From an uncultured Bacilli bacterium (GTDB taxonomy: Bacteria > Bacillota_I > Bacilli_A > RF39 > UBA660), in NCBI GenBank assembly GCA_947589375.1, contig CANQAO010000067.1, positions 1 to 5,924 of the forward strand: a DNA stretch of 5,924 nucleotides, written 5' to 3'. The notes beneath the pieces are model-generated. The model searched no databases. It was not told the origin of the DNA and saw only the letters and a list, made by a program, of their open reading frames with translations. Shown piece by piece: positions 5,803-5,924 of the stretch; the first letter of the stretch is position 1, and each line of letters starts with the position of its first letter. The position numbers and the translations under genes are program-made.

Positions 5803-5849
5803 GTGGCGTAGATATTTACAACCACTGTTAGCGAGTAAATTGGTATAAA
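5803..5849 (-). repeat. 55-bp 3'-UTR repeat, copy 3, truncated
   Basis: Matches copy 1 base for base from GTGGCGTAGATATTTACAAC through GTAAATTGGTATAAA, then departs at 5850. Copies 1 and 2 continue there as AATTAACTA, whereas here GAGAGTGTAAAATAAAG begins. The minus-strand terminator at 5756-5783 follows 20 bases away, as at the other copies. Confidence 0.85.
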
Positions 5850-5924
5850 GAGAGTGTAAAATAAAGTGTGTAAGTTAAAAAAACGACACACTTTTTATAA
5901 TGTGGTAAAATATAAGAAAGACGA
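5850..5924 (+). mobile_element. Left end of an insertion sequence, possibly IS256 family (partial)
   Basis: At 5850 the repeat is interrupted by GAGAGTGTAAAATAAAGTGT, which has the look of a terminal inverted repeat. AAAGTGTGT (5863-5871) is complementary to ACACACTTT (5886-5894), giving a 9-bp hairpin followed by T's; such hairpins at IS ends block read-through transcription. TATAAT at 5896-5901 and a purine-rich AAGAAAGACG at the window edge would serve a transposase starting just outside. The family name is from memory of clostridial IS256-type ends, and no transposase codon is visible. Confidence 0.5.

Noticed and set aside
1669..5849. CRISPR array
   Set aside because: The repeat copies are about 0.9 and 3.2 kb apart with genes between them; there is no regular spacing and no cas gene.
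1669..5849. Integron attC sites bounding gene cassettes
   Set aside because: GTTAGCG in copies 1 and 3 looks vaguely like a core site, but the paired RYYYAAC/GTTRRRY boxes and the long imperfect dyad are not present, and copy 2 lacks GTTAG.

Overview
This is an AT-rich window, roughly three quarters A+T. It has bacterial Shine-Dalgarno sites, TATAAT-type promoters and ordinary TGG tryptophan codons, which together suggest a low-GC Bacillota from an animal gut. The transposon-tail and coiled-coil styles would fit Negativicutes such as Megamonas, but that is only a guess. The density of transposon ends, repeats, broken genes and small modules facing both ways marks it as accessory DNA, not a housekeeping region.

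Layout. Bases 1-180 look like the worn 3' end of an IS200/IS605-type tnpB, with the structured omega-RNA-like tail that normally follows it. An extended -10 promoter then drives an unrecognised 372-residue protein (273-1391). Its lysine/arginine-rich coiled-coil tail appears to have been frameshifted inside a 12-base slippage repeat. A short coding relic (1404-1565) and a probable two-way terminator follow. On the minus strand lie a small membrane-anchored protein (1801-2298), an uncatalogued open stretch of about 71 codons just upstream of it (2330-2545), and an AlbA_2/HATPase_c_4 (COG2865, Schlafen-like) putative regulator (2669-3967). Divergent from the regulator is a KAP-family P-loop NTPase (4258-5574). 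The NTPase overlaps by 8 bases the start of a third gene that is now broken by frameshifts (5567-5757). The window ends in what looks like the left end of an insertion sequence (from 5850), possibly IS256 family, with its transposase outside.

Working together. The regulator and the NTPase share a control region of about 290 bp. It holds a near-consensus promoter for the regulator, three tandem 11-bp repeats just upstream of its -35 box, a 26-bp dyad, and a TATAAT for the NTPase operon. A DNA- or nucleic-acid-binding regulator next to a KAP NTPase (the family that includes the F-plasmid exclusion protein PifA) and a small partner is the layout of a mobile defence or conflict module. That role is inference; nothing in the sequence proves it.

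The most unusual structure is a repeat of about 55 bp present three times in the same orientation (1669, 2611, 5803). On the minus strand every copy is followed within 20-50 bases by a hairpin-plus-T-tract terminator, and two copies lie just after the stop codon of a minus-strand gene. It behaves like a shared 3'-UTR RNA element, or a recombination boundary, marking the ends of unrelated gene modules. The third copy is cut short exactly where the IS end begins.
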